In this document: piece by piece, positions 6,430 through 13,199 of the stretch | How positions within the stretch are numbered: the first letter of the stretch is position 1 | Layout of the letters: each line of letters opens with the position of its first letter | Source: CAYFXE01 sp964347035 | GTDB lineage: Bacteria > Acidobacteriota > Aminicenantia > Aminicenantales > Aminicenantaceae | Assembly: GCA_964347035.1 (NCBI GenBank) | Contig: CAYFXE010000058.1 | Span: 1-14,615, forward strand | Length of the DNA stretch: 14,615 nucleotides | Direction of reading: 5' to 3' | Program-made: the position numbers and the translations under genes | The notes under the pieces: generated by a model | Told to the model about the DNA's origin: nothing | What the model saw: only the letters and a program-made list of their open reading frames with translations | Database searches by the model: none

Positions 6430-7285
6430 ATGGATGAAACAACAATGAGTAAAACTAGGGCGATAGTCCTCCTTCTCCGTCTTCCTTTTTTAACAGTGAC
6501 CTTTGGCGCTGTTTTCATAGGAACGGCCTTCGCCTGGTGGGATGCACAACGATTCGATCTCGGTTTGTTTTTGCTCGCTCTTTTCGGGGCTTCCTTCTAT
6601 CACATTACCTGTANNNNNNNNNNNNNNNNNNNNNNNNNNNNNNNNNNNNNNNNNNNNNNNNNNNNNNNNNNNNNNNNNNNNNNNNNNNNNNNNNNNNNNN
6701 NNNNNNNNCGGTCTTTACCTCAACTGGGTCTCAGAAGGGAATATCGTGTTGTTTATCGGCCTGGTGGCCCTCTTTTTTGTTTATGGCTATAATGGCTTTC
6801 CTGTCCGGTTGGTTAACAAGGGATTGGGTGAGATCGCCATCTTCTTGGCATGGGGGCCTTTGATGGTCTTTGGCTCCTATTATGTCCAGGCTGAAAGCCT
6901 TTCTTCGGTATGGCCGCTGCTCGTCGCGTTCCCCTCGGGTGTCCTGACCACTCTGGTTTTGCTGATCAACGAGTTTGCAGATAAGGAGGCTGATAGTATG
7001 ACAGGAAGGAAGACTTGGGTCATTCTTTTCGGATTCAGGATGAGTTTGATTTTGTATCTTTTCTTGGCTTTTAGTTGTTATATTGTTGTGCTGGGAGGAG
7101 TGTTTTTTGGCGGCTGGCCCCTCTGGTCACTGCTCGTCCTGATCAGTCTGCCATTGCCTTTTATGGCGTTCACAATCGCCCAGAAAAACCTTGAGAATTG
7201 GCCTGCCTTCCTGAAAGCGGTCAAGAAAACCATATTGATGAATTTTGTTTTTTTGGTTATATTGAGTATATCTTTCGTAGTTTAA
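6430..7285 (+). CDS. UbiA/MenA-like membrane prenyltransferase, interrupted by an assembly gap
   Basis: UbiA-superfamily enzymes attach a polyprenyl chain to an aromatic acceptor in the membrane; MenA members use dihydroxynaphthoate for menaquinone. Before the gap: LLLRLPFLTVTFGAVFIGTAF and a second hydrophobic stretch. After it: several membrane segments, KGLGEIAIFLAWGPLMVFGSY and NEFADKEADSMTGRKT, which matches the second Asp-rich site and the following GKRT-like turn of MenA-type proteins. The first Asp-rich site (NDxxDxxxD) should fall in the 95 N bases at 6614-6708. The two halves are in different frames with N counted as 95, so the gap length is not real; a true length of 1 modulo 3 would join them. 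No clear Shine-Dalgarno; the ATG at 6445 is a possible alternative start. Exact substrate cannot be told. lepB follows 1 base after the TAA. Confidence 0.82.
6614..6708. other. Assembly gap (95 N)
   Basis: Run of 95 undetermined bases inside the prenyltransferase gene. Comparison with typical MenA-type spacing suggests about 45-50 residues are missing (about 135-150 bases), including the first Asp-rich magnesium-binding motif. That estimate is from memory of the family layout. Confidence 0.98.
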
Positions 7286-7286
7286 G

Positions 7287-8006
7287 ATGAAAAAAGAAGA
7301 CAAGAAAGAAGAAAAAAAGAAGAAAACAGAAAAAAGCACATTCCGAGAATACTTCGAACTCATTGCTGAAACAGCGATTTTCGTTTTTTTTGTGATGACC
7401 TTTGTCGTCCAAGCTTTTCAAATACCCACAGGATCCATGGAACCGACCCTGCTCATCGGGGATTTTCTCCTCGTCGATAAATTCATGTATACCCGGCCTT
7501 CCTTTGGATTAGAAGATAAGATCCTCCCCAGAAAAAAATTAGAGAGATATGATATCGTTGTTTTTAAATATCCTGAAGAGCTATCTAAGGATTTTGTCAA
7601 GCGGGTAATTGCTTTGGAAGGAGAGAAAGTCGAGATTAAGGATAAGCAGGTCTACGTGAATGACCTTCCTATCCCCGAGGAATATAAGGTTCACAATGAC
7701 AGTCAGGTTCATACAAAAAATGGCTATTATCATTACGATGATGTCATCAGGGATAATTTTGGACCATACGTTGTCCCTGAGGGGTATTGTTTTGTTATGG
7801 GTGATAATCGGGACAACAGTTACGACAGCCGGTATTGGGGATCTTTACCTCTAAACTATATCAAAGGTCGGCCTTGGGTTGTCTATTTTTCTTATAAAGC
7901 CGAGAAGGATGCCTATCTCAAGACAAGTCTTAGAGAAAGGCTAAAAAAGTTTGTGAATTTTATCATCAAGGCCAGGTGGCACCGTATCTTCCACACTGTC
8001 AAATAA
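7287..8006 (+). CDS. lepB: Signal peptidase I
   Basis: Cleaves signal peptides from secreted proteins at the outer face of the inner membrane. The protein has 239 residues. Seen: a very Lys/Glu-rich cytoplasmic start (residues 2-16), one membrane anchor at about 24-44, the catalytic serine motif QIPTGSMEPTL with Ser50, the catalytic lysine in DFVKRVIALEGE (Lys105), and the conserved box MGDNRDNSYDSRYWG near the C-terminus. The layout is the S26 family with a Ser/Lys dyad. The ATG follows the prenyltransferase stop by one base, with no visible Shine-Dalgarno, so translation is probably coupled. Its TAA faces the stop of the convergent gene only 9 bases away. Functionally it complements the SecDF-YajC genes on the other strand, which are in a separate operon. 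Confidence 0.96.
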   Translation: MKKEDKKEEKKKKTEKSTFREYFELIAETAIFVFFVMTFVVQAFQIPTGSMEPTLLIGDFLLVDKFMYTRPSFGLEDKILPRKKLERYDIVVFKYPEELSKDFVKRVIALEGEKVEIKDKQVYVNDLPIPEEYKVHNDSQVHTKNGYYHYDDVIRDNFGPYVVPEGYCFVMGDNRDNSYDSRYWGSLPLNYIKGRPWVVYFSYKAEKDAYLKTSLRERLKKFVNFIIKARWHRIFHTVK

Positions 8007-8015
8007 TCCCTTATC

Positions 8016-8933
8016 CTAGTCTTTGGGGCTTTTGATCGAAATTTCCTCGTAAGAAGAAATCATCCAAATCGGATTTTCTGCTCTGAATTCCTCGACGAAA
8101 ATCGAACTATTAACGATCCCATCCATATCCTTGCCGATCGGAAGCCCTAAGTAATTGAGGAGCGTGGGTGTTATATCGATGAGTCTCATTTCTTGAATAT
8201 TTTTACCGCGGATGATGTCTTTACCGTAGAAAAAGATCATTCCTTCGGGAGCATTCTCGTGATAAGCCGAAACGTCAGGATTTCCGATGAGGCCTTCAAC
8301 AAATCGTTTCCACACTGGCAGTGCCTCTATCCCGTGGGGAGAAAAGACGATCAAGAGTTCATCTTCCTTGAGGGCAGCCAGATACTTGCCGACAATGGTG
8401 TCGTAAAACTCATAATACTTATCGATGATCGAGCTGTATTTGCTGATTTCCTCTTGATCGATGCTGCCAAATAAATCTGGGAAGCTGTACTTGTAAAAAT
8501 ACGTCTCAACGATGTTCAACCCGTTCAGTAGAAAATACAGAATTTGGTGGGGGATTTCATTTTTTTCTTGGCTGACCATCTCTTCATATTCGAAGTCTCT
8601 ATAGAAAGCTTGTTCGATGATCCTGAAGACAGGACCCGGCTCATCCTTTAATTCTTTGAAATAAAGATCAAATCCTTTTTCGGCTTTGGGTGAAGGTTCT
8701 AGGATTTGGAGTTCGTATGGCCAATCTCTTTTCAGGAATGGAGTATTGTTGTCTTCGAGGATTTGCCAGATGTCTTTGACAAACGGGGAGGTTTTGTTGG
8801 GAAGCACTTTAATCAATCCAGGTTTTGTCAATTGACGAAAAAAGATGAAGCGCGGTGTGACTTCGATTGCTTGAGAAACCATGACGGGGTGAAATTTGTA
8901 GAGGGAGATCAGGCGATGCTTCGCTGGGAATTG
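8016..8933 (-). CDS. C-terminal part: remainder of phosphatase-like domain
   Basis: Open from just after the TGA to TAG (8016-8018). The first ATG is at 8880-8882 and has no Shine-Dalgarno, so separate translation is unlikely. Family signs, numbered from the GTG start: FLLNGLNIVETYFYKYSFP, YEFYDTIVGKYLAALKEDEL with Asp423 at a likely metal position, FSPHGIEALPVWKRF with His445, YHENAPEGMIFFYGKDI with His470, then MRLIDITPTLLNYLGLPIGK, a classic tail of this superfamily. Where most members read SDHG this reads SPHG, so Pro444 replaces an expected metal-binding Asp. Good sequence quality outside these sites suggests recent or constrained change. It converges on lepB, with 9 bases between stop codons. 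Confidence 0.75.
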   Translation of the reverse strand, partial: QFPAKHRLISLYKFHPVMVSQAIEVTPRFIFFRQLTKPGLIKVLPNKTSPFVKDIWQILEDNNTPFLKRDWPYELQILEPSPKAEKGFDLYFKELKDEPGPVFRIIEQAFYRDFEYEEMVSQEKNEIPHQILYFLLNGLNIVETYFYKYSFPDLFGSIDQEEISKYSSIIDKYYEFYDTIVGKYLAALKEDELLIVFSPHGIEALPVWKRFVEGLIGNPDVSAYHENAPEGMIFFYGKDIIRGKNIQEMRLIDITPTLLNYLGLPIGKDMDGIVNSSIFVEEFRAENPIWMISSYEEISIKSPKD

Positions 8934-8936
8934 TCA
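8910..8936 (-). other. In-frame TGA with a short downstream hairpin
   Basis: TGA at 8934-8936. Starting 8 bases after it on the minus strand, CAGCGA-agca-TCGCCTG (8910-8926) can fold into a 6-bp stem with one bulged C and a 4-base loop. Bacterial selenocysteine signals are hairpins just after the UGA, usually longer and with a G/GU-containing apical loop. This one is short and could be chance. Confidence 0.4.
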
Positions 8937-9668
8937 AGAATTAAAAGAGTTGTTGAAGATGATGGGTTCACTGGGCGATAGGCTTTCCAGTTTTCCCCAA
9001 CTCCCGTTGTCCATGAGCCAGGAAAAGTTGGGAAGCTTACCATCATCGATCGAGGGAATCAAGAAATCGAAGCTCAGGCCTTCGAGACCGATGATAATGA
9101 TTTTTTTGTCGATGTCTTTGGCATCGATGTAAGCGAATTTTTTAGTCTTTATCGGAGCAGGGTAGAAAAGTCGGAGATTGGTAACATACACAAAGCTTGC
9201 CAGAAAAAGAATGAAATAGATCCAGTAAGTGACCGCCTTTTTTTTGTAGCGATGATATATATAGAAAGCCAGAAGACCGATGATGGCCATCAACAAAAAA
9301 ACAATGTATTGTGCTTTCAGGGTATTTTCAATTTCGAGACTGAACAGGGAATGAAAATAGCCTCGATTATCCCTGAAAATCACCAGAAAGAGAAAGAGGA
9401 TGAAGGAAAAGCTGATGGATAGATAAGAAGGAGAAAGGAATGCAATCTGAAATTTTTTTCCAGAAAAGAATTGAATCACGAAAAACAGAGCGAAGCAGAT
9501 GAGGCTAACGGCTGCACCGTAGGTGATGAATAAAAAGAGAGTGAGCTGAGAAAGAAAGATGAGATTGAAGTGGAGATTGATGTTCAGATCAGAGATGAGG
9601 AGGGCGAGGAGGAAACAGAAGAAAAGGCCACTGAGGACTGAGTTGACCAGAACCTTGAGGATTTTCAC
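8934..9668 (-). CDS. N-terminal part: membrane domain and beginning of phosphatase-like domain
   Basis: 244 codons before the TGA. About five or six hydrophobic segments lie within residues 7-166 (for example around 8-28, 35-68, 78-98, 119-138 and 148-166), so the protein is anchored by a multi-span domain. The catalytic-type domain starts near residue 187 with KIIIIGLEGLSFDFL, matching the IGLDGATWD opening of the superfamily but with Glu196 where the metal-binding Asp is usual. It continues GKLPNFSWLMDNGSWGKL and EPIIFNNSFNS up to the stop. The start is a GTG (9666-9668); AAGG lies directly against it, so the start is uncertain. If translated alone it would be a membrane protein with a truncated fold. 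Confidence 0.75.
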   Translation of the reverse strand: MKILKVLVNSVLSGLFFCFLLALLISDLNINLHFNLIFLSQLTLFLFITYGAAVSLICFALFFVIQFFSGKKFQIAFLSPSYLSISFSFILFLFLVIFRDNRGYFHSLFSLEIENTLKAQYIVFLLMAIIGLLAFYIYHRYKKKAVTYWIYFILFLASFVYVTNLRLFYPAPIKTKKFAYIDAKDIDKKIIIIGLEGLSFDFLIPSIDDGKLPNFSWLMDNGSWGKLESLSPSEPIIFNNSFNS

Positions 9669-9677
9669 CTTAAAAAA

Positions 9678-9704
9678 ATTATCATTATTTCATCTCTCGG
9701 TCAA
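9678..9704 (-). promoter_or_regulatory. Weak promoter candidate for the phosphatase-family gene
   Basis: On the minus strand TTGACC (9699-9704), a 15-base spacer, and GATAAT (9678-9683); with a 17-base spacer the -10 would be TAATTT (9676-9681). It lies 9 bases before the GTG, implying almost no leader. Confidence 0.3.
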
Positions 9705-9774
9705 CGGAAAGGAAAAAAATAAATGCTATCTTTATGTGTCATTAATCAATCTGAACGAATGCACTATAAAAAAT

Positions 9775-9988
9775 GTCATCCCTACGGAACCTGTGCCCGC
9801 GGAAGCGGGTAGCAGGGATCCAGGCTTGTTCCCGCGTAGGCGGGAAGCCGGAACAAAAAAGATTCTTATCAAGATATTTTTGGATTCCCACTACCCGCTA
9901 CCTGCTTTCACAGGTACAAACTTCGCGGGCACAAGCTTTGTGGGAATGACATTTTTTTATACGGGATTCCAGCTTGTGCGGGAATGAC
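9775..9988. repeat. Palindromic dispersed repeat, copy 3, extended and composite
   Basis: Begins GTCATCCC (9775-9782), contains the hairpin CCCGC-ggaa-GCGGG (9796-9809), the GGATCCAGG junction and CCCGCGTAGGCGGG (9831-9844). After an AT-rich middle it continues with heptamers CTACCCG and CTACCTG (9891-9904), two 15-base units (9914-9928, 9929-9943) and the end GGGAATGAC (9942-9950). A second partial right end, GATTCCAGCTTG...GGGAATGAC, follows at 9965-9988. The element fills most of the 428-base gene-free stretch between the divergent phosphatase-family and SAM hydrolase genes. An open frame across it on the plus strand is a by-product of the repeat. Confidence 0.75.
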
Positions 9989-10059
9989 AAAGAGGAATAG
10001 GGATGGTAGAGATGAAGATGGTTTCCTTTTTAACTGAATCACTGATAACTGAGGTAAGG

Positions 10060-10088
10060 TTGACCGGATAGGGAGAATGGAATAAGAT
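10060..10088 (+). promoter_or_regulatory. Promoter candidate for the SAM hydroxide adenosyltransferase gene
   Basis: TTGACC (10060-10065), 17-base spacer, TAAGAT (10083-10088). It ends only 8 bases before the ATG, and a plausible AGG Shine-Dalgarno (10089-10091) lies directly against it. Both cannot be used as drawn, so one of them is probably not functional. Confidence 0.3.
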
Positions 10089-10096
10089 AGGCAAAG

Positions 10097-10930
10097 ATGG
10101 AAGCTCCCGTCATAGCCTTGATGACAGATTTCGGGGATGATGATTTTTTTGTGGCCTCGCTCAAGGGGACCATCCTGAAGATTAATCCCAAAGCTCGCCT
10201 CATCGACATCACCCATCGGGTGCCTTCTTTTAATTCGAAAAGTGCCAGTTTCATCCTTTCCTCTTGCTACAAATACTTTCCGGAAAAGACGATATTCCTC
10301 GTCGTCGTCGATCCAGGAGTCGGCTCCTCCCGCCAAATTCTTGCGGTCGAGACAAAAAGATACTTTTTCATTGCTCCAGATAATGGCGTATTGACTTTAG
10401 TCCTTGAAGAAGAGGATGTGCAGCAGATGAGAGCTGTGACCAATATGAAATATTTTCTTCCCGAGATCAGTCATACCTTTGAAGGGCGGGATAAGATGGC
10501 ACCTGTAGCTGCTGCTCTTTCCTCAGGCGAGGCCTGTGAGGAACTCGGTCCAGAATTGAATCAATACGAAAAAATCGAGCTGGAAAAACCAACCATAAAG
10601 GACAAGGAGATCATCGGTCAGATTATATACAAGGATAAATTCGGCAACCTCATCCCCAACATCTCTGAAAAGCAAATTGAGGAATTCAAAAGAGTCTTTG
10701 AATTCAAAAAGAGAGATAAGGAGATAAAACTCTGCCTTCAGATCAAGGGAGTCGAAATCCCTCGCTATGAAGAGAGTTATATTTCTGTAGAAAAGGGGGA
10801 GTTTCTCTTCTTAATCGGAAGCTTGGGGCTTGTCGAGATTGCCTGCCGCGAAGATTCGGCTGCTGACGGACTTAAAGCAGATGCAGGTGACTTAGTGAAG
10901 GTAGGGGTCAGACTTGAAAAACTTGAGTAA
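10097..10930 (+). CDS. SAM hydroxide adenosyltransferase (SAM hydrolase, DUF62 family)
   Basis: Members split S-adenosylmethionine with a hydroxide ion into adenosine and methionine. The protein has 277 residues. Motifs: LMTDFGDDDFFVASLKG (8-24), DITHRVPSFN (37-46), VVVDPGVGSSR (69-79), FIAPDNGVLT (91-100), HTFEGRDKMAPVAA (126-139); then the C-terminal domain with GQIIYKDKFGNLIPNI (174-189) and GSLGLVEIACREDSAA (241-256). Asp72, Arg79 and His126 correspond to the Asp-Arg-His set of the hydrolases, which argues against the fluorinase/chlorinase branch. The physiological purpose in bacteria is not settled. The ATG at 10097 has AGG 5 bases upstream. The last eight codons (VGVRLEKLE end) lie in one arm of an inverted repeat, so the C-terminal tail may come from a repeat insertion. 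recD2 follows after 61 bases. Confidence 0.93.
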   Translation: MEAPVIALMTDFGDDDFFVASLKGTILKINPKARLIDITHRVPSFNSKSASFILSSCYKYFPEKTIFLVVVDPGVGSSRQILAVETKRYFFIAPDNGVLTLVLEEEDVQQMRAVTNMKYFLPEISHTFEGRDKMAPVAAALSSGEACEELGPELNQYEKIELEKPTIKDKEIIGQIIYKDKFGNLIPNISEKQIEEFKRVFEFKKRDKEIKLCLQIKGVEIPRYEESYISVEKGEFLFLIGSLGLVEIACREDSAADGLKADAGDLVKVGVRLEKLE

Positions 10931-10973
10931 TTTATAGAAATTTCAATAATTCAAGTTTTTCAAGTCTGATCCC
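10904..10973. repeat. Long inverted repeat overlapping the end of the SAM hydrolase gene
   Basis: Left arm 10904-10926 starts GGGGTCAGACTTG; right arm 10951-10973 is its reverse complement at 22 of 23 bases. The loop is 24 bases (10927-10950) and AT-rich. The left arm is coding and the stop TAA (10928-10930) is in the loop. As RNA it would form a very stable stem between the gene and recD2, but no U run follows. The arm ends share the GGGGTCAGRCTT box seen at 400-411. Confidence 0.85.
10923..10950 (+). promoter_or_regulatory. Promoter candidate for recD2 inside the inverted repeat loop
   Basis: TTGAGT (10923-10928), 16-base spacer, AATAAT (10945-10950), 41 bases before the recD2 ATG. AT-rich loops give such matches by chance, so this is tentative. 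Confidence 0.3.
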
Positions 10974-10991
10974 ATCCTGTTGGAAATGGTC

Positions 10992-13154
10992 ATGGAATAC
11001 ATCGAAGGAGCCATCGAGAAGATCCTCTACTACAGTCCCGATACCGGGTACACAGTCTGCAAATTCGCCCTGGAATCTGGGGAAAAATTCACGATTGTCG
11101 GCTCATTCCCACCAATCTCCCCGGGTGAAGTGCTGAGGATTAACGGGAAATGGGAAATCAACGTCAAGTTCGGAAAACAATTCAGAGTCGACAACTTCAT
11201 CCCTGTCCTGCCCTCATCTATCAAGGGCGTGGAAAGATTCCTCTCATCAGGCCTCATTAAGGGCATCGGACCTGTTTTGGCGAAAAGAATCGTCAAAAAA
11301 TTCGGTGATAAGACCATAGACATAATCTCCAAATCTCCTGATAAACTCAACAAGGTCGAAGGTATCGGCCGTCGCAAATTGAGCGAGATCAAGAAATCCT
11401 GGACCGAGCACAAGAAGATAAGTGATTTGCTCATCTTCCTCCAAGAGCATAACATCTCCACAACCCTGGCCATTAAAATCTACAGCCAGTACGGGGACGA
11501 TTCTTACCGCATCCTGAAATCAAATCCCTACCAGGCCTGCCATGATATTTGGGGAATCGGGTTCAAAACAGCTGACCAGATGGCTCTAAAGCTGGGGATG
11601 AGTCCTTCCTCGCCTGAAAGAATCAAGGCATTTATCCGCTATCTCATGGAAAAGGACACAGAGCAGGGACATGTTTTTTCTTTTCAGGGAGACATACTAG
11701 GAAACTGCAAGAAGGATCTGGATGTCGAAGATGCTCAGGTAAAAGATGCTTTGGACGCCCTCATCACCGACAAGCTCATCGTGGCCGAAAACGTGAATTC
11801 CAAGAAAGCTCTTTATCTCCCTTTCTTTTACCAGGCAGAGGAGGAGGTGGTCCGTCTCATCCATGAGTTGTCCTCTTTTCCCTTCCTCAAACCTACCCTC
11901 GATGTGGATGAGGCCATCTCTGCCGTAGAAGAGGATTTGAACCTGACGTTCTCCACCAAGCAAAAGCTGGCCATAAAAGAAAGCCTTCAGAAAAAAATCT
12001 TGGTTATCACCGGAGGACCAGGAACAGGAAAAACGACGATTATCAAAGCAGTGGTGGATGTCTTCGAGAAGTGGGGGAGGGGAGTCCTGCTGGCTGCTCC
12101 CACAGGAAGGGCAGCCAAGAGAATAAGCGAAGCCACAGGACGCGAAGCCAAAACAATTCATCGCACATTAGAATTTAATCCCAAACAGGGAAGTTTCCGG
12201 CGAAACGATAGACGGCTTCTAGACGGAGATGCACTTATCATCGATGAATTCTCGATGGTCGATCTTCCGCTCATGCACTCTTTGCTCAAGGCTGTCCCAC
12301 CTCATATGCGACTCATCCTGGTCGGAGACAAAGATCAACTTCCCTCAGTGGGACCAGGAAACCTTCTCCGAGACATCATCGAATCTCAGAGAGTCGAAGT
12401 AGTCAGGCTTGATGAAATCTTCCGGCAAGAAAAAGACAGCTTGATCGTCCTCAACGCCCACCGCATCAACCAGGGTGAGTCACTGAAGTATCCACCCAGA
12501 GACGAGCAGGATGCCGATTTTTACTTTATCCGCCGGGATGACGAACACAAAGCCTTTAAAACCATCATCAACCTCTGCTCTTGGCGTATCCCTAAAAAGT
12601 TCAATCTGCCTCGCCTCTCACCCGAAATCCAGGTCATCAGCCCGATGTATAAAGGTCTTATCGGTGTCGACAATCTTAACACGGAATTACAGAGAATCCT
12701 TAATAAATACGGAAAAGGGTTGAGGTTCGGGACCCGGGAAATCCGCATCCATGACAAGGTGATGCAAATCAGGAATAACTACGAGAAAGAAGTCTTTAAC
12801 GGAGATATCGGCATCGTGGTTCATGTCGACATATCTGCCTACCGGATAGGAGTCGATTTCGAAGGAAGAGTGGTTTTTTACCAGAAAGAAGAGCTCAACG
12901 AATTGGTATTGGCCTACGCCATCTCTGTCCACAAATCCCAGGGAAGTGAATTCCGGGCTGTGGTCATGCCACTCCTGCCGCAGCATTATATCATGCTCCA
13001 GACAAACCTGTTTTACACAGCCTTGACCCGCGCCAAAAAATTAAGTGTGATTGTCGGTTCATATAAAGCACTGTATATCGCCATCAAGAACGATAAACCA
13101 GTTAAGAGGAATTGCCTTGTCAAAGAAAAGCTTATGGCATATAGTCATAAATGA
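10992..13154 (+). CDS. recD2: RecD2-type 5'-3' DNA helicase
   Basis: RecD-like superfamily 1B helicase of organisms in which RecD works outside RecBC; thought to act in DNA repair and replication-fork upkeep. The protein has 720 residues. The N-terminal part has an OB-like start (MEYIEGAIEKILYYSPDTGY) and helix-hairpin-helix turns at GIG 91-93, GIG 124-126 and GIGFKTAD 188-195. The helicase core has Walker A GGPGTGKTT (341-349), DEFSM (418-422), GDKDQLPSVGPG (445-456), the C-terminal AYAISVHKSQGSEF (641-654) and FYTALTRAKK (674-683). The N-terminal extension is typical of RecD2 rather than RecBCD RecD. I chose the ATG at 10992 because GGA lies 7 bases upstream; TTG 10980 and ATG 10986 are too close to it. 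No recB or recC is nearby. Ends in TGA, so UGA is a stop in this genome. Confidence 0.95.
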   Translation: MEYIEGAIEKILYYSPDTGYTVCKFALESGEKFTIVGSFPPISPGEVLRINGKWEINVKFGKQFRVDNFIPVLPSSIKGVERFLSSGLIKGIGPVLAKRIVKKFGDKTIDIISKSPDKLNKVEGIGRRKLSEIKKSWTEHKKISDLLIFLQEHNISTTLAIKIYSQYGDDSYRILKSNPYQACHDIWGIGFKTADQMALKLGMSPSSPERIKAFIRYLMEKDTEQGHVFSFQGDILGNCKKDLDVEDAQVKDALDALITDKLIVAENVNSKKALYLPFFYQAEEEVVRLIHELSSFPFLKPTLDVDEAISAVEEDLNLTFSTKQKLAIKESLQKKILVITGGPGTGKTTIIKAVVDVFEKWGRGVLLAAPTGRAAKRISEATGREAKTIHRTLEFNPKQGSFRRNDRRLLDGDALIIDEFSMVDLPLMHSLLKAVPPHMRLILVGDKDQLPSVGPGNLLRDIIESQRVEVVRLDEIFRQEKDSLIVLNAHRINQGESLKYPPRDEQDADFYFIRRDDEHKAFKTIINLCSWRIPKKFNLPRLSPEIQVISPMYKGLIGVDNLNTELQRILNKYGKGLRFGTREIRIHDKVMQIRNNYEKEVFNGDIGIVVHVDISAYRIGVDFEGRVVFYQKEELNELVLAYAISVHKSQGSEFRAVVMPLLPQHYIMLQTNLFYTALTRAKKLSVIVGSYKALYIAIKNDKPVKRNCLVKEKLMAYSHK

Positions 13155-13163
13155 ATGATGGAA

Positions 13164-13182
13164 AATAGGGACTGTTCCCATT
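13164..13182. repeat. Small palindromic box between recD2 and the SH3 gene
   Basis: AATAGGGACTGTTCCCATT, with GGGA (13168-13171) facing TCCC (13176-13179). It resembles the GGGAACAGTCCC type of box often found at the ends of dispersed bacterial repeats. Short and imperfect; may be chance. Confidence 0.3.
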
Positions 13183-13186
13183 ATAT

Positions 13187-13194
13187 GGAGGAGG
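13187..13194 (+). promoter_or_regulatory. Strong ribosome binding site deciding the SH3-protein start
   Basis: GGAGGAGG, 5 bases before the ATG at 13200. It rules out the upstream in-frame ATGs at 13155 and 13158, which have no such site. Confidence 0.85.
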
Positions 13195-13199
13195 CGCAA

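Larger units (their letters stand above)
8016..9668 (-). pseudogene. Membrane-anchored alkaline-phosphatase-superfamily protein, interrupted by one in-frame TGA
   Basis: Seen: a single reading frame of 551 codons including the final TAG, broken only by TGA at 8934-8936 (codon 245). The codons between that TGA and the next ATG (8880-8882) stay open and continue the family sequence as QFPAKHRLISLY, so the two open frames are one gene, not two. In the related type I phosphodiesterase/alkaline phosphatase family the segment around the nucleophile usually runs like TSxATGxxPxxHG; the TGA sits on the Gly. A GGA-to-TGA change would explain it. TGA ends three other genes here, so a changed genetic code is unlikely. 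Options: recent pseudogene, sequencing error, readthrough, or selenocysteine. I favour decay because other catalytic positions also look changed. Confidence 0.75.

Noticed and set aside
8007..8015. Terminator between lepB and the convergent gene
   Set aside because: Only 9 bases separate the stop codons and there is no hairpin; transcripts probably overlap antisense.
8016..8882. Independent gene starting at the ATG 8880-8882
   Set aside because: The frame is open right back to the TGA at 8934 and continues the family sequence; the ATG has no Shine-Dalgarno.
8934..8936. TGA read as glycine under an alternative genetic code, as in some candidate-phylum bacteria
   Set aside because: recD2, the SH3 gene and the M48 gene all end naturally at TGA with good family C-termini, so UGA is a stop in this genome.
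9559..9987. 142-codon plus-strand open frame across the intergenic repeat
   Set aside because: It runs antisense to the phosphatase-family gene and then through repeat copy 3; the product is low-complexity with no family resemblance.
10097..10930. SAM-dependent halogenase (fluorinase/chlorinase)
   Set aside because: The Asp72-Arg79-His126 set fits the hydroxide adenosyltransferases rather than the halogenases.
11697..12161. 154-codon minus-strand open frame inside recD2
   Set aside because: It is a shadow of the strongly conserved recD2 frame, with no ribosome site and no recognisable domain.
10992..13154. RecD subunit of RecBCD
   Set aside because: The long N-terminal region with helix-hairpin-helix turns and the lack of recB/recC nearby fit RecD2.
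13155..13199. SH3-protein start at the ATG right after the recD2 stop
   Set aside because: The strong GGAGGAGG site and the basic, membrane-leading MKRRFRYFF both point to the ATG at 13200.
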